Assembly (NCBI RefSeq): GCF_014066305.1
Contig: NW_023501073.1
Span: forward strand, 62,001 to 126,000
Source: Letharia columbiana
Lineage: Eukaryota > Ascomycota > Lecanoromycetes > Lecanorales > Parmeliaceae
DNA length: 64,000 nucleotides
Direction: 5' to 3'
Shown: piece after piece, positions 1 through 11,550 of the stretch
Layout of the letters: each line of letters starts with the position of its first letter
How positions within the stretch are numbered: the stretch's first letter is position 1
The notes under the pieces: generated by a model
What the model was told of the DNA's origin: nothing
The model's database searches: none
What the model saw: the letters and a program-made list of their open reading frames with translations, nothing else
Program-made: the position numbers and the translations under genes

Positions 1-38
1 CTCAAGAAATTTGAATCTTCGCGAAATAAGTGCTGATA

Positions 39-830
39 ATGTACAGATTCTGTGAGGTCTCTACGGTTACTCTCTTCGTCGGCAAGAGCAAGAAGCCCTT
101 CTACGTCCATCGTCAACCTCTATGCGATGCCTCGCCCGTTCTTCAAGGCAGCACTCGCAGGAAAGTTTCAAAGAGAGGCTCCGAAAAGCAAAGATGCACC
201 TCCGAAGAAGACGACGAGAGCACGTTCGAGCTTTTCGTAGACTGGCTTTACTGCCAGCGCTATGAAATGTTACCTGACGATGGGGATGATGAGGACGACG
301 AGGGCGACCACGTGGATGAGAGGTTCCTGCAGCCTTTCCGATTGTTTGTGTTTGCAGACAAATACGACGTCTGCAAGCTGAAGAGACCTCGTTATTGAAA
401 CTCTTTTCGTCGATGGTCGTGGACCCCGATGTGGGGACCCGGCCACTCGCAGCAGTCGTCTACGCGTACAATCATACCACTCACGAATTCAGGTCTCCGC
501 AAATTGTTAGCAGACTGGTATGCCTGGAAAGTATTGATCTCGGGTGGTTCGAGTACACAGATGCGATTCAGAAATGCGTTCCTGCGAGCGCAACCGGAGA
601 TTTTGCCCCAGACGTCGTGTTCAGTTTTGCCAAGAATCTTAAGTGGAGGCATAGGAGATCGAATAATCCTTTCGCGGGAGATATGCCAGAGGAGTACAAA
701 GACAAAGAGGACCCAGGGCTGCAAGAATGAGCACTCTACCGCCAACCAGAAGTGCTTTATCGAGGACTGACGGGTAAGTTCATAGCCTGCAAATAGAGCA
801 TCAAGCAAAGCTAACATTGTGCATAGATTG
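39..830 (+). pseudogene. Decayed BTB/POZ-domain gene, copy 1
   Basis: The start MYRFCEVSTVTLFVGKSKKP followed by a Leu-Cys-Asp-Ala-Ser-Pro-Val segment matches the opening of fungal BTB/POZ proteins, which act as protein-interaction or Cul3-adaptor domains. The domain only reads through if the frame is changed several times. Near position 137 the BTB core (FKAALAGKF) lies one base out of frame. Near 380 the frame must change again to reach the helix that follows FADKYDV. LRKLLADWYAWKV (about 500) and WFEYTD (about 545) again lie in different frames. No intron signals explain these shifts, so I read it as a decayed gene. DNA-level similarity to the copy at 1245 shows tandem duplication. The 5' end is probably within the window. 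Confidence 0.7.
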
Positions 831-1244
831 AAAAGACTCGCCAGGTACTCGCCTCCTCCGGCTCTCGTTCTGCTTCAGCTGTTGATAGAAGGGGAACTTG
901 TTGTGATTCGCGGTTGGATTACACGCATAAGCTAGTCCAGATTTCAAAGCCCATTTTCAGGGTAGTGATATCATAAACCAAACCTGTGTTCACGCACAGC
1001 TTTCTGAATGCTGCTAGACACAAGACACTCGTTAAACACTTCGAAGTAGCCGCGGCTTGTCCGAGATGTTGACTCCAATTTGCAGGTGTTGAATCCAGTT
1101 TGATATTCATTTACTGACAACATCCTTCGACCTTCCGACCCCACACTCACCCAAGAATAATCAGGGCCCCACGATGCCTTCCACGGATCCATCCACAACC
1201 AAGTAAGTCAGACTCAACAAGATATCCCTTCTCCTATCTCGCAG
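831..1244. other. Spacer between the two BTB copies
   Basis: No coding sequence is recognised here. It may hold the decayed 3' end of copy 1 and the promoter remnant of copy 2. Confidence 0.5.
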
Positions 1245-1840
1245 ATGTCAAAAGCATATAGATTCTATAAAGTTCCCACCGTCAACATCTTCATCGGCAA
1301 GAACGAAAAACCCTCCCTAACCCATCGAGACCAGCTATGCGACACCTCACCAGTCTTCAAAGCAGTATTCGAAGGCCGGTTCCGGGAGAGCTCCGAACAG
1401 AAAATGGCCCTCCCCGAAGAAGACGAAGATGTATTCAAATCGCTCGTACATTGTCTCTCTCTCACCAGCGCTACGAGATACCACCCGAACCGAAGAAGCC
1501 AAGGCTCAAAGTGAGAGATCCCTAAAACCCGTGAAGCTATACGCGCTCGCCGACAACCTCGACATCGACGACCCCAGGACCATCCCCATGACGAAGATCT
1601 TCAAAAAGGCAAGCGGGCGGGATGTCCGTGGCTCCGTTCGACCGTTTCTGCCCCCGGTCCTCGGGAAGCCGCCCGGTTGTGTTGTTCGAAAAGCAATTGG
1701 ACTAGTGGCCGGTGAGGTGATTGCCCGGTTTTGCCACGACGATCGCGTCGAGGGCGAGTGCCAGGTCGGTCCGTTCGACGGTGAGATACCTACCCGGACG
1801 GATACGGGGGAAGTTATTCAAGAGGCTCCGGGATGAGCAA
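1245..1840 (+). pseudogene. Decayed BTB/POZ-domain gene, copy 2
   Basis: This copy opens with MSKAYRFYKVPTVNIFIGKN, then a Leu-Cys-Asp-Thr-Ser-Pro-Val-Phe segment and an acidic EEDEDVF stretch, the same order as copy 1. The frame breaks at a CT-rich run near 1450-1461. HQRYEIPP (the counterpart of CQRYEML in copy 1) lies in a second frame, and KLYALADNLDI lies in a third. Aligning the bases around the break with copy 1 suggests a net 2-base insertion in the CT run. The part after about 1625 cannot be aligned by eye with copy 1. It is likely a non-functional tandem paralogue of the same BTB family. Confidence 0.65.
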
Positions 1841-2234
1841 TCAGGTCCTCTGACCGGAGAACTTTTCCGCGGTGATCATCGCAGTACTGAGGAGATTCGT
1901 GCATGGCTCGCGGGTGACGAACGGGTGATGCCGGCATTACAGTATGCATGGGTGGGAAAGGAATCGTCAGGGCCTTGAATTCGGTCCGATTCCCTTACGG
2001 CAGCAGTGGCTTTACAGGACTCGTCGTCATTGTGGCGTCGTTGGAGATCAAGAGCGAAAGGAGGATCAGGTTCTTAGCGGCTATCTGCCCGAAGCACTGG
2101 CACGGTGCTTCTACGCTAGATTCTGTCACAACAGAGGTGATTTGCACAATTGCTCTTCAAGATTGCGAGTTCTTCCAAGTGTTACGCCTTCACTTCTTGG
2201 CGAACCACCATGTCACGACTGCGTTCTCATCAGA

Positions 2235-3131
2235 TCACTTCCTCGCAACTACCTTGAGCCTCACATATCCAAGCCACATGCTTTCATCTGCCTCGTGAGT
2301 AAGGACTGTCTGGAGCACATCACAAACCTCCCTGACCACAGCCTCCTTCTTGTCCTTCGTAGGCAGCACATCGAGGAAGTTCGCTCCCATCAATCTCAAC
2401 CATCCCTTCAAGCCCCCTTCCTTCTCCGCAGTCAACTCCGTAGGTCTATACACCAACTTCATCTTTTCCACTCGGAACCCCGCCTCCTCCAGCATCCCCG
2501 TCATCATTTTCTCGGAGGGGAAGAACCACGGACATGCCTCCCTAGCCTTCTCAATACCCACACCTTGGTGTACTAGAGCGGCCAAAAGTGCCGTATGGAC
2601 ATCTGCAATATTCCCGGCTCCACCCATCTCGAACACGAAGGTGCCACCTGGCTGTAGCGCTCTGTATGCACCTCGGAAGACAGACATTCGCGTTGCCGCA
2701 TCCCGAAGGATCCAATGTAGTGCGGCGTTCGAGAAGATCTTGGTATACTCCGCCTCTTTGACAGAGTTGCAATTTTCAAGGTATCGGCAGTCGAGCACGT
2801 TCCAGGTAAGATTTTCATTGGTGCCGTAGGTATTCTCGGCCGCTTTGATGAGGTTCGCAGAGGCATCGAAGCCAGCGACACGAGAGCAGCTGGAGCGTAT
2901 CTTCGCCGTCAGTACGCCGTCGCCGCAACCAAGATCGAGAATTATGTCGTGGGGTTGAGGATCCAGCCACCGGACGATCTCTTGTGTGAGGAGGGGCACG
3001 AAGGAGGCGGAGGCAGAGTAGGCCTTGGCGGTCCAGTGGTCTGGGCCTCGACCATCGAAGTTCGGCTTTAATGCTTGAGCTGCATTGTTGCTGGACTCCT
3101 GCGGAGAGCTCTGAGCCTCGGGGACCGGCAT
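2235..3131 (-). CDS. Class I SAM-dependent methyltransferase (trans-aconitate methyltransferase-like)
   Basis: This is a single-exon gene of 298 aa. The SAM-binding motif I, LDLGCGDG, is at residues about 65-72, followed by the acidic post-motif VAGFDAS. The mid-region has a Trp-containing SNAALHWI segment and a LQPGGTFVFEMGG strand, typical of the Tam/Methyltransf_11-type fold. It is expected to be a soluble cytosolic small-molecule or metabolite methyltransferase; the substrate cannot be read from sequence. The start at 3131 (MPVPEAQ) gives a short unstructured leader before the conserved region. It ends only about 250 bp from the decayed BTB copy, with no sign of co-regulation. Confidence 0.85.
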   Translation of the reverse strand: MPVPEAQSSPQESSNNAAQALKPNFDGRGPDHWTAKAYSASASFVPLLTQEIVRWLDPQPHDIILDLGCGDGVLTAKIRSSCSRVAGFDASANLIKAAENTYGTNENLTWNVLDCRYLENCNSVKEAEYTKIFSNAALHWILRDAATRMSVFRGAYRALQPGGTFVFEMGGAGNIADVHTALLAALVHQGVGIEKAREACPWFFPSEKMMTGMLEEAGFRVEKMKLVYRPTELTAEKEGGLKGWLRLMGANFLDVLPTKDKKEAVVREVCDVLQTVLTHEADESMWLGYVRLKVVARK

Positions 3132-4318
3132 TGCTTAGATGCAGTGAAAGTCTCGGTGGTAATGTTTGGACGATTTGGGGGAAATCTCGGCTGGCTCTGG
3201 AATATTGGTGGAACCATTGCTCCGGTGCGACCTCGCGTCAGAGGCCCTTATACATCAAACGTGACACATGAAGAGAGCTTTTGAGTCAAGCAGATACTGC
3301 AACTATCCGTGTTGCTTGCTCCGAAGGGAGTATGTCTCCGAAGTCGGACAGCTCCATTGCCAAGTCTGCTGACTAATGTACGGTAACCTTCTTGAACATT
3401 ATCCGCTCTCCGCTTCGGACTTTTGCAATTGACGACGAGCCTTTTGCTTCGAGTCGCGTGAGCAAGTGAATTTTCCCATTTTCCCATCTTTCCCATCTCT
3501 CGTTTCTCATTTTCCTCCCGCATCTCGCAGATGCCGAAGATATTTCCATATACCATGGCACAGCTCCATAATCCCTAAGCGTTGGAGGTTTCATGTCTAG
3601 AGCAAGCCATGACATAAGATTTAGGTAAGGTAAAATCCCTGTACCCATACAGAAGCATGATGCTTATCTTCAAAGCTACCTTAGTTGCGAACCCTTGACC
3701 CTGGGAAACGTCAAACGCCCTTGCTAACCTATCAACGTCTCCCTCTTCCCACTGCAACTTCATCAAGATCACCCCTTCTTATTATTTACATGTTCTATAA
3801 TTTGCCCTTGCATGAATGATGCACCATGCAACCTTGGGCACACGACCCTATTCTCCTTACGTGTCTATATCCCACGGAGTTCCAAGGACCCCCAATAATT
3901 TGAACCGATCACCGAGGTCTGAAAAGCCTACGAGCCTACCAGTTGACGTTATCAACCACCAGACCTCTCTAGATCTTTTCCGACATGATTCCTTCCGGAA
4001 TATCCGCTCACGCAGCGGCAAAACCCACCTACCTTTCTTTCTATATCAACCTCCAACGAGTCCTTCAGTGTCACTGTGAGCACCCGTGTGGGCGCATGGT
4101 CGGTGGCGAGCTCGTTCGGATCCCAAAACCCCAGGACTGCATGGTCTCGAGACTGTGTCATCCTACTGCAATCTGTGGCTGCCTGTGAGCAACGCTGACA
4201 GGAAGGTGGAAGCGAATCATTGCTTTTTCAGACTCTCAAATCGTATTGCCACTCTACCCATCTGCTTTATCACGAGCGGCATCCTACTGGGAAGTGTACG
4301 CTTCGTTCCTGCGCGAAC
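3132..4318. other. Intergenic region between divergent genes
   Basis: This is shared upstream sequence of the methyltransferase (-) and the Zn2Cys6 factor (+). Short open frames occur, but none has recognisable domains or codon bias. No RNA gene was seen. Confidence 0.5.
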
Positions 4319-6581
4319 ATGGCTGCAGCAGTCGCTTTTCGCCAGCCATTTTTACCAACAGCTTCAACCACTATGTCGGTCCCTGCCCTTTCGTCCCAGC
4401 CATCAACGGAGAGTCTGCGCTCAGAAACCAAGCCAACGCAGGCTGTGAATGCCAAGGCCTCCCGAGGCCGACGAGACCGTCCCTGTGACGCGTGTCGAAG
4501 GAAGAAGAGCAGATGTGTGATGAATGAGGGTCAGACCAACTGCTGTGTGGCCTGCAATACGCATGGGAATCAATGTACATTCCTAGAGGATCCTCGGCCG
4601 CGAAAGAGAAGGCTTGACTCGGAAGGCAAAATTGCAGATAGTGGGAAGCGAAGGTCAACAACGGTCAAGATCGGTACGCTGTATGGTCGCACTTGCTGAC
4701 AGCGCCTCCAGGTCCGTTGCGGACTCGCAATCCGAGGGCCAGTCCCGCGGTACAATCAAAGTCAAGCGGGAGGAGTCAGGAGGATCAGCAGCATCACGCT
4801 CCGAAACGGCAACCAACAGCTGGCAATATCAAGGCACACATATGGGCTACACAACTGAGTTGGATCCCATCTTGTTTGACGTCTCCCCTGCAGGAGGATC
4901 CGGATATCAGAAGCCTGACGGTCGCAACGCATTTCTTATACATCAGTCGGATCTCCCTCGGTATGCGGAGCCCCAGATTAACTTGATTCAGGCCATCGAT
5001 AAGCTCATCGGATCACACGGTCCTTCTCTTGTACAGCATTTTCGTACGATCAATCGCAACCTACCAATCGTCGAGGATACCTTCTTCGAGACATACAATG
5101 GCCGTCGGAAGAACAGCTTGGACCCTGCTCTCTTATGTGCTGTCTACCTCGTTTCCGCGTCATCGGCCGCCCATAATCTCGGAAATGTGACATGGCAACA
5201 GACCGACGTCACTCAGCTGGAGGATCTGGCGTTTCAATTGTTGGAAGGTGGTCTCACGAATCCTACATTGCCGACTCTCCAGGCTGGATTGCTTTTGATG
5301 CAAAGGTCAAACGTTGATTCAAAGTTCCTAAACACCCAGTTGATCGGCGCTGCCTTTGAGCTTGGCCTCCATCTCGACAGCTCGAATTGGACCATATCTC
5401 CTGTGGAACGTGGTTTGCGGAAACGGTTAGCATGGGCGTTATACATGGAAGACCAATGGTGCTCCTTGACGCATGGGCGACCATCATTGATATCAAAAGA
5501 GCACTGGGCGGTACAAGATCTTTCTGATGATGATTTCGAGGAAGTGAATCCTTCCGCCGAAGAGGAGGTCCTGGAAGAATCCAGGTTGGGGCAAGAGTGC
5601 TTTTCCCAGATGGTCATTCTGACAGGAATCCTATCAAGCATCTTGAACACCCTCTACACTCAGAAAGCCATGCAAGAATTTGACGCTGCTGGGGCGAATG
5701 CGACACGACTGATCCTTGAGCGGGCGAAACCAATCCAGGTCTCGCTCAAAGAATGGTTCACACGCCTACCGAAGGACCTGAAGATGGACAACGGCCAGGC
5801 GCCTGCAACGATTGGTAGGTTGTCCCTAGCTCGACAAAACGATTCGTAATTGACGCTCATAGGACATCTACATTTGGCCTACTTTGCCACCGAGATAACC
5901 CTTCACCGCTGCATCATCCGCTCCCTGAGTACCACTTCTACCGATATCTACCTTACCCACGTCTGCCGCTCGGCCGCCAAAGCTCGCCTGATATCCGCCA
6001 TGGACTTCGTCAACCGCCTGCGACCTAGCCACCTCACTGCCTTCTGGTACTTTCCCTCCCGGGTCAACTTCGCCCTCATCGCAACTTTTGGCAGTCTCCT
6101 CCTCGCCACGGCACCTTGCCAAGAGGAAGCAGATTTCTACCAAGCCAGGTTGGCGGAGTATGGGTGGACGCTTTCGGTCAGCGCCCAGAGCGCCGGCTTC
6201 TTGAACTTCGCCATCGAATCGCTCGAATCGTCTACAGGTCTACTGAAAGATATGCCAATGAAACCCAAGATCGAGGAACTCGACGTGCGACAGGTGCCCC
6301 CAGCGCCTGTACTTCCCCTTACGAGATTGATTCCACCACAACAAGAAGACGACGACGAGTTCATGGAAGATGGATCCGAGGCGCAATCCGTGCACATACC
6401 ACCCCCAGAAACCATCTCCTCGGCTTCAGAAATGATGTCTCCTTCAAATTCCGCTTGGAGCGCACCAGCAACTTACGGACCGTACATTGGCCCCTTCGCT
6501 GATCTGGGAGCTCGGAATTGGTTCGAGCAATCGCATCATGGGTCGCCTGAGGCTGAGAGGATGCAATTGTTCGTTGGGTAG
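4319..6581 (+). CDS. Zn2Cys6 transcription factor with fungal-specific regulatory domain (TamA/DAL81-like)
   Basis: The zinc cluster lies at residues about 56-86 with spacing C-x2-C-x6-C, then C-x2-C-x6-C, flanked by basic RRDRP and RPRKRR. A Fungal_trans-type middle domain follows (LLCAVYLVSASSAAH, then RLAWALYMEDQWCSLTHGRPS). The zinc-cluster sequence and the EDQWCSLTHGRPS segment recall the TamA/DAL81 nitrogen co-activator family; this assignment is from memory and tentative. Two introns are inferred: about 4654-4711 (58 nt, branch GCTGAC, chosen because it restores frame) and 5815-5862 (48 nt). The model gives about 718 aa. The first intron's donor (GTCAAC) is weak, so that junction is the least certain part. 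The start at 4319 could instead be the in-frame ATG at 4373. Confidence 0.8.
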
Positions 6582-7192
6582 ATAGATTGGTATTATAAGT
6601 AGTGATCCTTATACAAAGCCACTGTGATCAGCGAGTTCTGCGTGAATGATACCATGAAGTATCCACTACGTAAGCGTAGAGTACTCAATCTCCTAAGCTT
6701 CCGCCCTCGTATTCTCCCAAGTACAATATTGATCTGTCACTCTTTGCAAGCAATCAATTAATTTGTTTACAACGGACGGGTCAGTAGCCACCACTTTGCT
6801 CAGCCGCTAGAGGTGCCCCGCAGTCACCTCGCACGACTGCCATGAAGAACCTGAAACCACCGCATCCTGCGAACCACATGGAGCTGCGATTCTTTGCTCG
6901 CATTGACCTGCAAACGTGCCAGTCATACCTACATATAGAAAATACTGAGACAGGCCTTCTGGCTTATAGGGCAATGCACTACTGACTCCTGTTCTGCTCG
7001 CTCCTGCTCGCTTTTTGCTTGTCCTGGACAACGCATGCGGATCTTTTGGGCATAACAATCCTCGCATCTTTTCATACTTGCGCGGCGGAGATTGTCAATC
7101 TAGATTGATAGATCTCGAGGAACCCATCCAGCAAATTGATTGGCTACTCGAAGACTCAGCAACAACTTATCGGCGTTGCTTTATTATCCAAC
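6582..7192. other. Intergenic region upstream of HET gene
   Basis: This holds the terminator of the transcription factor gene and the promoter of the HET gene. No coding feature is recognised. Confidence 0.5.
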
Positions 7193-9868
7193 ATGGATCA
7201 TCTTCCTTATCCAGGATCTGCGAATGGCAGAAAGAAAACAGTTGTGCCATATGTCTGTCAGGAAGACTATGACGGTGGAGATTTCATGACTTATCCTAGT
7301 AGGAGAAGGGGTAGTTTGCCAAATCTTCACACAGTTGGCCCTTTTCCGGGCCAGCTGCTAGACTCTCACCAAATGCAACTGGCCTCGCTATCGAAACAGG
7401 AGATTCGATCCTTCTATCAAACCTGGCTTTTCTTCGGGTTGATCCATGAGATATTGGGCAGCCTCTACGTACCCGAAGATCTCATCTACACGTGCGAGGA
7501 CCAACATGGTCACACCAAGGCGGTTTCCACGTCAATGCTCGCCCCTGCTCTCGACGAGTGGGTTGCTCGTGTTCAGGCTGGCAGGGTAGACTCATCAGTA
7601 ACATACGCGCATGTCGCCCAATGTTTATGCCTGACTCACGCCGCGCTGTCAATTCAGGCGTTCCGCTCCCATTTCGATCCAAACATCAAGCTCTCCCTTG
7701 CCTCGTTAGGCCAGACTTTCACGTACGCTGCGAACAAAGCGTTCAATATTACAGACATAGTCAAGAACAACAAGTGTCCTTCAACATGGCGCCGGCTGAT
7801 CGACGATGATTACTGGAATGGACGCTTACTAGCACATGGATGGTGCGTGACTGAGGTAAAGCTTATCTTGGATACTACGTTGTCCTTGCAAACACTACAC
7901 TTTCTCGCCTGCCTTGATAAAACCAATTTGGAGCACAGCCACCAAGGATGTGATACGCGGCAATGTACGGCCTACCAGAATGACCTGGAAGGATATCAGA
8001 CACGACACATTGGCAAAGAATGTGATTGCGAGGAACTGTCAATAGATGCGGAAGCTTTATACGATATTTTGAAGACCAAAGCTCTCCCTTTGATCCGGGT
8101 GAGGCCGAGCCAAACGCTGGGAGAGCTCTCCATTGACCTTGTTGCGTCACAACCAACGTCTCGTTATGTGGCATTATCCCATGTCTGGGCTGATGGGCTT
8201 GGGAACCCTGATGCCAACGCGTTGCCTCGTTGCCAGCTATCCAATCTAAGAAAGCTTGTCCAAGAATTAAATATAGCAGCCCATTCTCGAGATACCCGAG
8301 ACCATCGCGCCAAAGCAAAAGATGCGGAAGAAGAACACGAGGAAGAAGAAGAAGAACTTCTCTTGTGGTGCGACACGCTCTGCTGCCCGGTCCAGCCGAA
8401 AAAAGCCAAACATTTGGCCTTGGAGTATATGTACCGGACTTATCGAAACGCAACGCATGTTCTCGTTTTGGATGCATCCCTCATGCAATATAATGTCGAG
8501 AGCTTAGACATAGATGAAGTGAGCATGAGAATACTTACCTCACCATGGATGCGTCGACTCTGGACATTGCAAGAAGGAGCCTTGCCCGCAGTGACCAACC
8601 GGCTCTGGTTCCAACTGAGCCACACAGCTCTCAACCTTCGCGAATTTCGAATGAACGCACACGAAAAGTACCTCTCGAGCATAAGCCGAAGCGGTCTCGC
8701 GGGCGATATACTCAAACGAATGGGCAGCTTCGCCAATATTTTCGTAAAGGACAATTCCGAGCGTCCTGGAGCCGATCTCGGGAAGGTGATCGAGGCTCTA
8801 CACCACCGCTCAGTCAGCGTACCTTCAGACGAGCCTCTGCTGATCGGAAACTTACTCGGCATTGACTCAGCCCCGATCCTCAATGGCGGTGACGCCGCAG
8901 ATGCGTTACGCATAAATCGGCTTTGGCGAATGATACCTTCAACAAGGCATAGGATACCAAGCAATCTCTTATTCCGTGTAGGACCAAGACTGGCGGAGCC
9001 TGGACTCAAATGGGCTCCTGCCACATTGCTGATTGACAATGATGCCAACATAGACATCCAATCGAGCGAAAGCGAGAACGAACAAGGCATCTTGACCGCT
9101 TCGGACGGTCTCCTCGTCCGCCTTCACGGCTTTCGCTTATCATTAGCCTCACGTGCCAAGGGCCTGCCATCTCGTCGCAAAGGTACCTCGCAGCTGATGA
9201 AACCGAACACGCTATTCATGAAAGACGATTCCGGGTCATGGTATCTCATGCGTCGCAACCTCCTCGTTGAGCAAGACAGATTTCTGACGGACAAGACGCT
9301 GGCCGAAATAGTAGAGGAAGGTAAAAAAATATGGGTTATATATCCAGATTCTCAGTTCCCACGGCCACCGGGCAGCAAAGCCCAAGTATCGGTCGGACTC
9401 ATCGTTGAAGTCGAACCTGAAGAAGAAGAAGAAGTAGAAGCAGAAGCAGAGGCTGAAGCTGAAGATGAAGATGAAGAAACCGCAGTCAAAAAAACCCATG
9501 CAAAGCTCCACATCAACATCGTCCCCTTAAAGACATCAACGCAGGCCTGGTTCGCGGTCGCCGCTGCCTTTTCCGCCCAACTCGCCTCTGTTTCTCTCGC
9601 CTTGCGGAACTTAGCTGCCATAGAGAATGGTCTCGATGAGCATTCATCATCATCATCGTCATTCCTATCCCAAACAACAGCGCTCGAGGAACTTGCATCA
9701 GAGATCCATCAAATGGCCACGAACGAGGAGGCTAAAGAGGCCATTGAGGCTGCTGGAAACCAATTTGATATTTTACTGACGGAGGACCTTATTACGATGA
9801 TGATTTGGGGTCACTATGTGTGTATGAGGGAGACGGTGCCAAGGACTCAGCGATGGTGTGTCGATTGA
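7193..9868 (+). CDS. HET-domain (heterokaryon incompatibility) protein
   Basis: This is an intronless gene of about 891 aa. The HET domain begins near residue 322 with SRYVALSHVWADGLGNP and continues through LPRCQL and a LLWCDTLCCPV stretch to about residue 470. Just before it is a Cys/His-rich segment (pattern H-x2-C-x4-C ... Y-x3-H-x4-C-x-C) found in one subtype of HET proteins. HET domains trigger cell death after non-self recognition during hyphal fusion; the partner is unknown here. An acidic Glu/Ala/Asp tract occupies residues about 742-763, encoded by GAA/GAAGCA repeats at 9418-9480. I chose the ATG at 7193 because the open frame further upstream starts only at a non-ATG codon. The polar C-terminal third is unassigned. 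Confidence 0.88.
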   Translation: MDHLPYPGSANGRKKTVVPYVCQEDYDGGDFMTYPSRRRGSLPNLHTVGPFPGQLLDSHQMQLASLSKQEIRSFYQTWLFFGLIHEILGSLYVPEDLIYTCEDQHGHTKAVSTSMLAPALDEWVARVQAGRVDSSVTYAHVAQCLCLTHAALSIQAFRSHFDPNIKLSLASLGQTFTYAANKAFNITDIVKNNKCPSTWRRLIDDDYWNGRLLAHGWCVTEVKLILDTTLSLQTLHFLACLDKTNLEHSHQGCDTRQCTAYQNDLEGYQTRHIGKECDCEELSIDAEALYDILKTKALPLIRVRPSQTLGELSIDLVASQPTSRYVALSHVWADGLGNPDANALPRCQLSNLRKLVQELNIAAHSRDTRDHRAKAKDAEEEHEEEEEELLLWCDTLCCPVQPKKAKHLALEYMYRTYRNATHVLVLDASLMQYNVESLDIDEVSMRILTSPWMRRLWTLQEGALPAVTNRLWFQLSHTALNLREFRMNAHEKYLSSISRSGLAGDILKRMGSFANIFVKDNSERPGADLGKVIEALHHRSVSVPSDEPLLIGNLLGIDSAPILNGGDAADALRINRLWRMIPSTRHRIPSNLLFRVGPRLAEPGLKWAPATLLIDNDANIDIQSSESENEQGILTASDGLLVRLHGFRLSLASRAKGLPSRRKGTSQLMKPNTLFMKDDSGSWYLMRRNLLVEQDRFLTDKTLAEIVEEGKKIWVIYPDSQFPRPPGSKAQVSVGLIVEVEPEEEEEVEAEAEAEAEDEDEETAVKKTHAKLHINIVPLKTSTQAWFAVAAAFSAQLASVSLALRNLAAIENGLDEHSSSSSSFLSQTTALEELASEIHQMATNEEAKEAIEAAGNQFDILLTEDLITMMIWGHYVCMRETVPRTQRWCVD
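9418..9480 (+). repeat. GAA/GAAGCN trinucleotide tract within the HET gene
   Basis: An in-frame run of GAA, GCA/GCT and GAT codons encodes a Glu/Ala/Asp tract. It is likely length-variable by slippage. Confidence 0.8.
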
Positions 9869-11550
9869 TGATACCAAGCCTCAACAAAATAAAGTGGAAT
9901 GGCTGGCTACATCAATAATTGGGGGTTGATTCGGGGCTCGTCCGGTTGTTCGAAGAGACAGGTCGAATGATGCACAATCGCGCCGCTGTGTAACTTGAAT
10001 TGCTATGGACCGAGTTTGGACCTGGCCACGTATCAGAAGCAACAAGTCTACAGCATGCGCCTACGGCGTCAAGAACTCTACCGGGCCCGAAACAGAGATG
10101 AAATACCTACGAGCTAGTAGTGAAAATCTCGACATGCAGGAAGGATCGGAAGGACTCGCTCAACCAGTCTAACAACCCACGGCTTCTTCGCCGCTATATG
10201 GTCTTGCGGCGCCGTTGATGTGACTTGTATTCACGACAGTCTGTCTGCCGAGACATTGACCTCTGCTGTAATCGAACACCTTGAGGGCCAAGGCCATGCC
10301 ATAAGAATCCCAGTTGGTGGCTTTCTTCGAAAGCCAAAGCAGATCTCCTTCCAAAATCTCATTGACCTAAGAAGTGTCTCAAACATCTCTGTAGGGCATT
10401 TCTGGAACGTGGCTGGCAGGCCCGCATTCATAAGTTTTCGACTGGGTAGAGTATATGCCTTTCCTACAAAGTGTGCGTGGAAGAGACGATGCTCGCTGAA
10501 CCGCCCCAAAGTAATGATTGCGTGGCAGACAACCTCTGCAGTGAGCAGAGAACCAGCAACATCCTTGAAAAATCCTCAGTGAGATAGTGGATATTAGCCA
10601 ACTGGACTCGGCAAGACTCGAGCTCTTGAACCACCACGCCCACGGCTGGTGCATGTACGCCTCGATGCTAATGTGTAAGACGATCTTGTAAGACTCGTCC
10701 AACAACAGCAAAGCTATTCCAGGGTCTAAGCTCGTTGCTCCCAATTCACTACTGTCTCGTCGGCCTGACAAGCCTGCGAAGGTACTGTAGCAAGTATCTA
10801 CCGTACCTCTTTCCCATTCCACGCACTGTCACCCCATCTTCACGGCTGTCCGATCTCTGGACTGTCAAGATTTGAGTCTTGGCCTTCCCCGGGATGGCGC
10901 AACTTTGACGTTAAGGGGTACTCAGGCCAAATATCCCACCAAGCCCATGATGGTTAGGTCATTCAGGTAAGATTCTTTAGCGAGCGATGGTACCGAACGA
11001 TGCGACGTTCCTTTGTCCCACTACCATTTTTCGCTCAATCGTATCACGGTCTTGCCACAAGCACGCATCAAGTCGTGAATAGTGGCTTTTAAATTTCTTC
11101 TATTATTCGCTTGTCTTTGTCTTTCATATCTTCGCATACTCATAGACATCGCCTGTGCCGTGCTACAGCCTTGTAAGGAGTATGAATATGTACTAAGAAT
11201 GCAAGGGTCGGCTGGATCGCACGCCAAGTGTGCCAAATACGAATATCCTCATCTCTTTCACGCCCTAAGTTCAACGGCATCGTAATTGAGTATTTTCATC
11301 TTGTCTGTGGCTCTTGCAATCTGCTGTGCTCTCCCACTTCTCTATATATGCCATTTCCACCCCTCACTTGTCATGAAGGGACATAACATATCACTCGTTC
11401 TTCTGCGCGCGCGGTGCTGCTGCTGCTTCCAACTCCTACCGTTCTTTCCTTTCAAGGGCATATGAACAAAGAAAAATGCAACAATAATAAAACAAACTAC
11501 CCCACATATGCTACACAGACACTCTCTTAATGATTAATATAATACACATA
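9869..11550. other. Long intergenic region
   Basis: These 1.7 kb have no supportable gene. A short + strand stretch near 10,637-10,670 reads HAHGWCMYASMLM and vaguely recalls the AHGWCVTEVKLI segment of the adjacent HET protein, but stops surround it. The last 200 bases are the likely GH17 promoter and leader. Confidence 0.5.

Noticed and set aside
4674..4711. 38-nt intron with strong donor GTACGC in the Zn2Cys6 gene
   Set aside because: It is too short and leaves the downstream domain out of frame. A 58-nt intron from 4654 keeps frame.
10379..10822. 147-codon - frame in the HET/GH17 intergenic region, and a HET-like AHGWC remnant on +
   Set aside because: No domain in the first. The second is about a dozen residues among stops, too short to claim a decayed HET copy.
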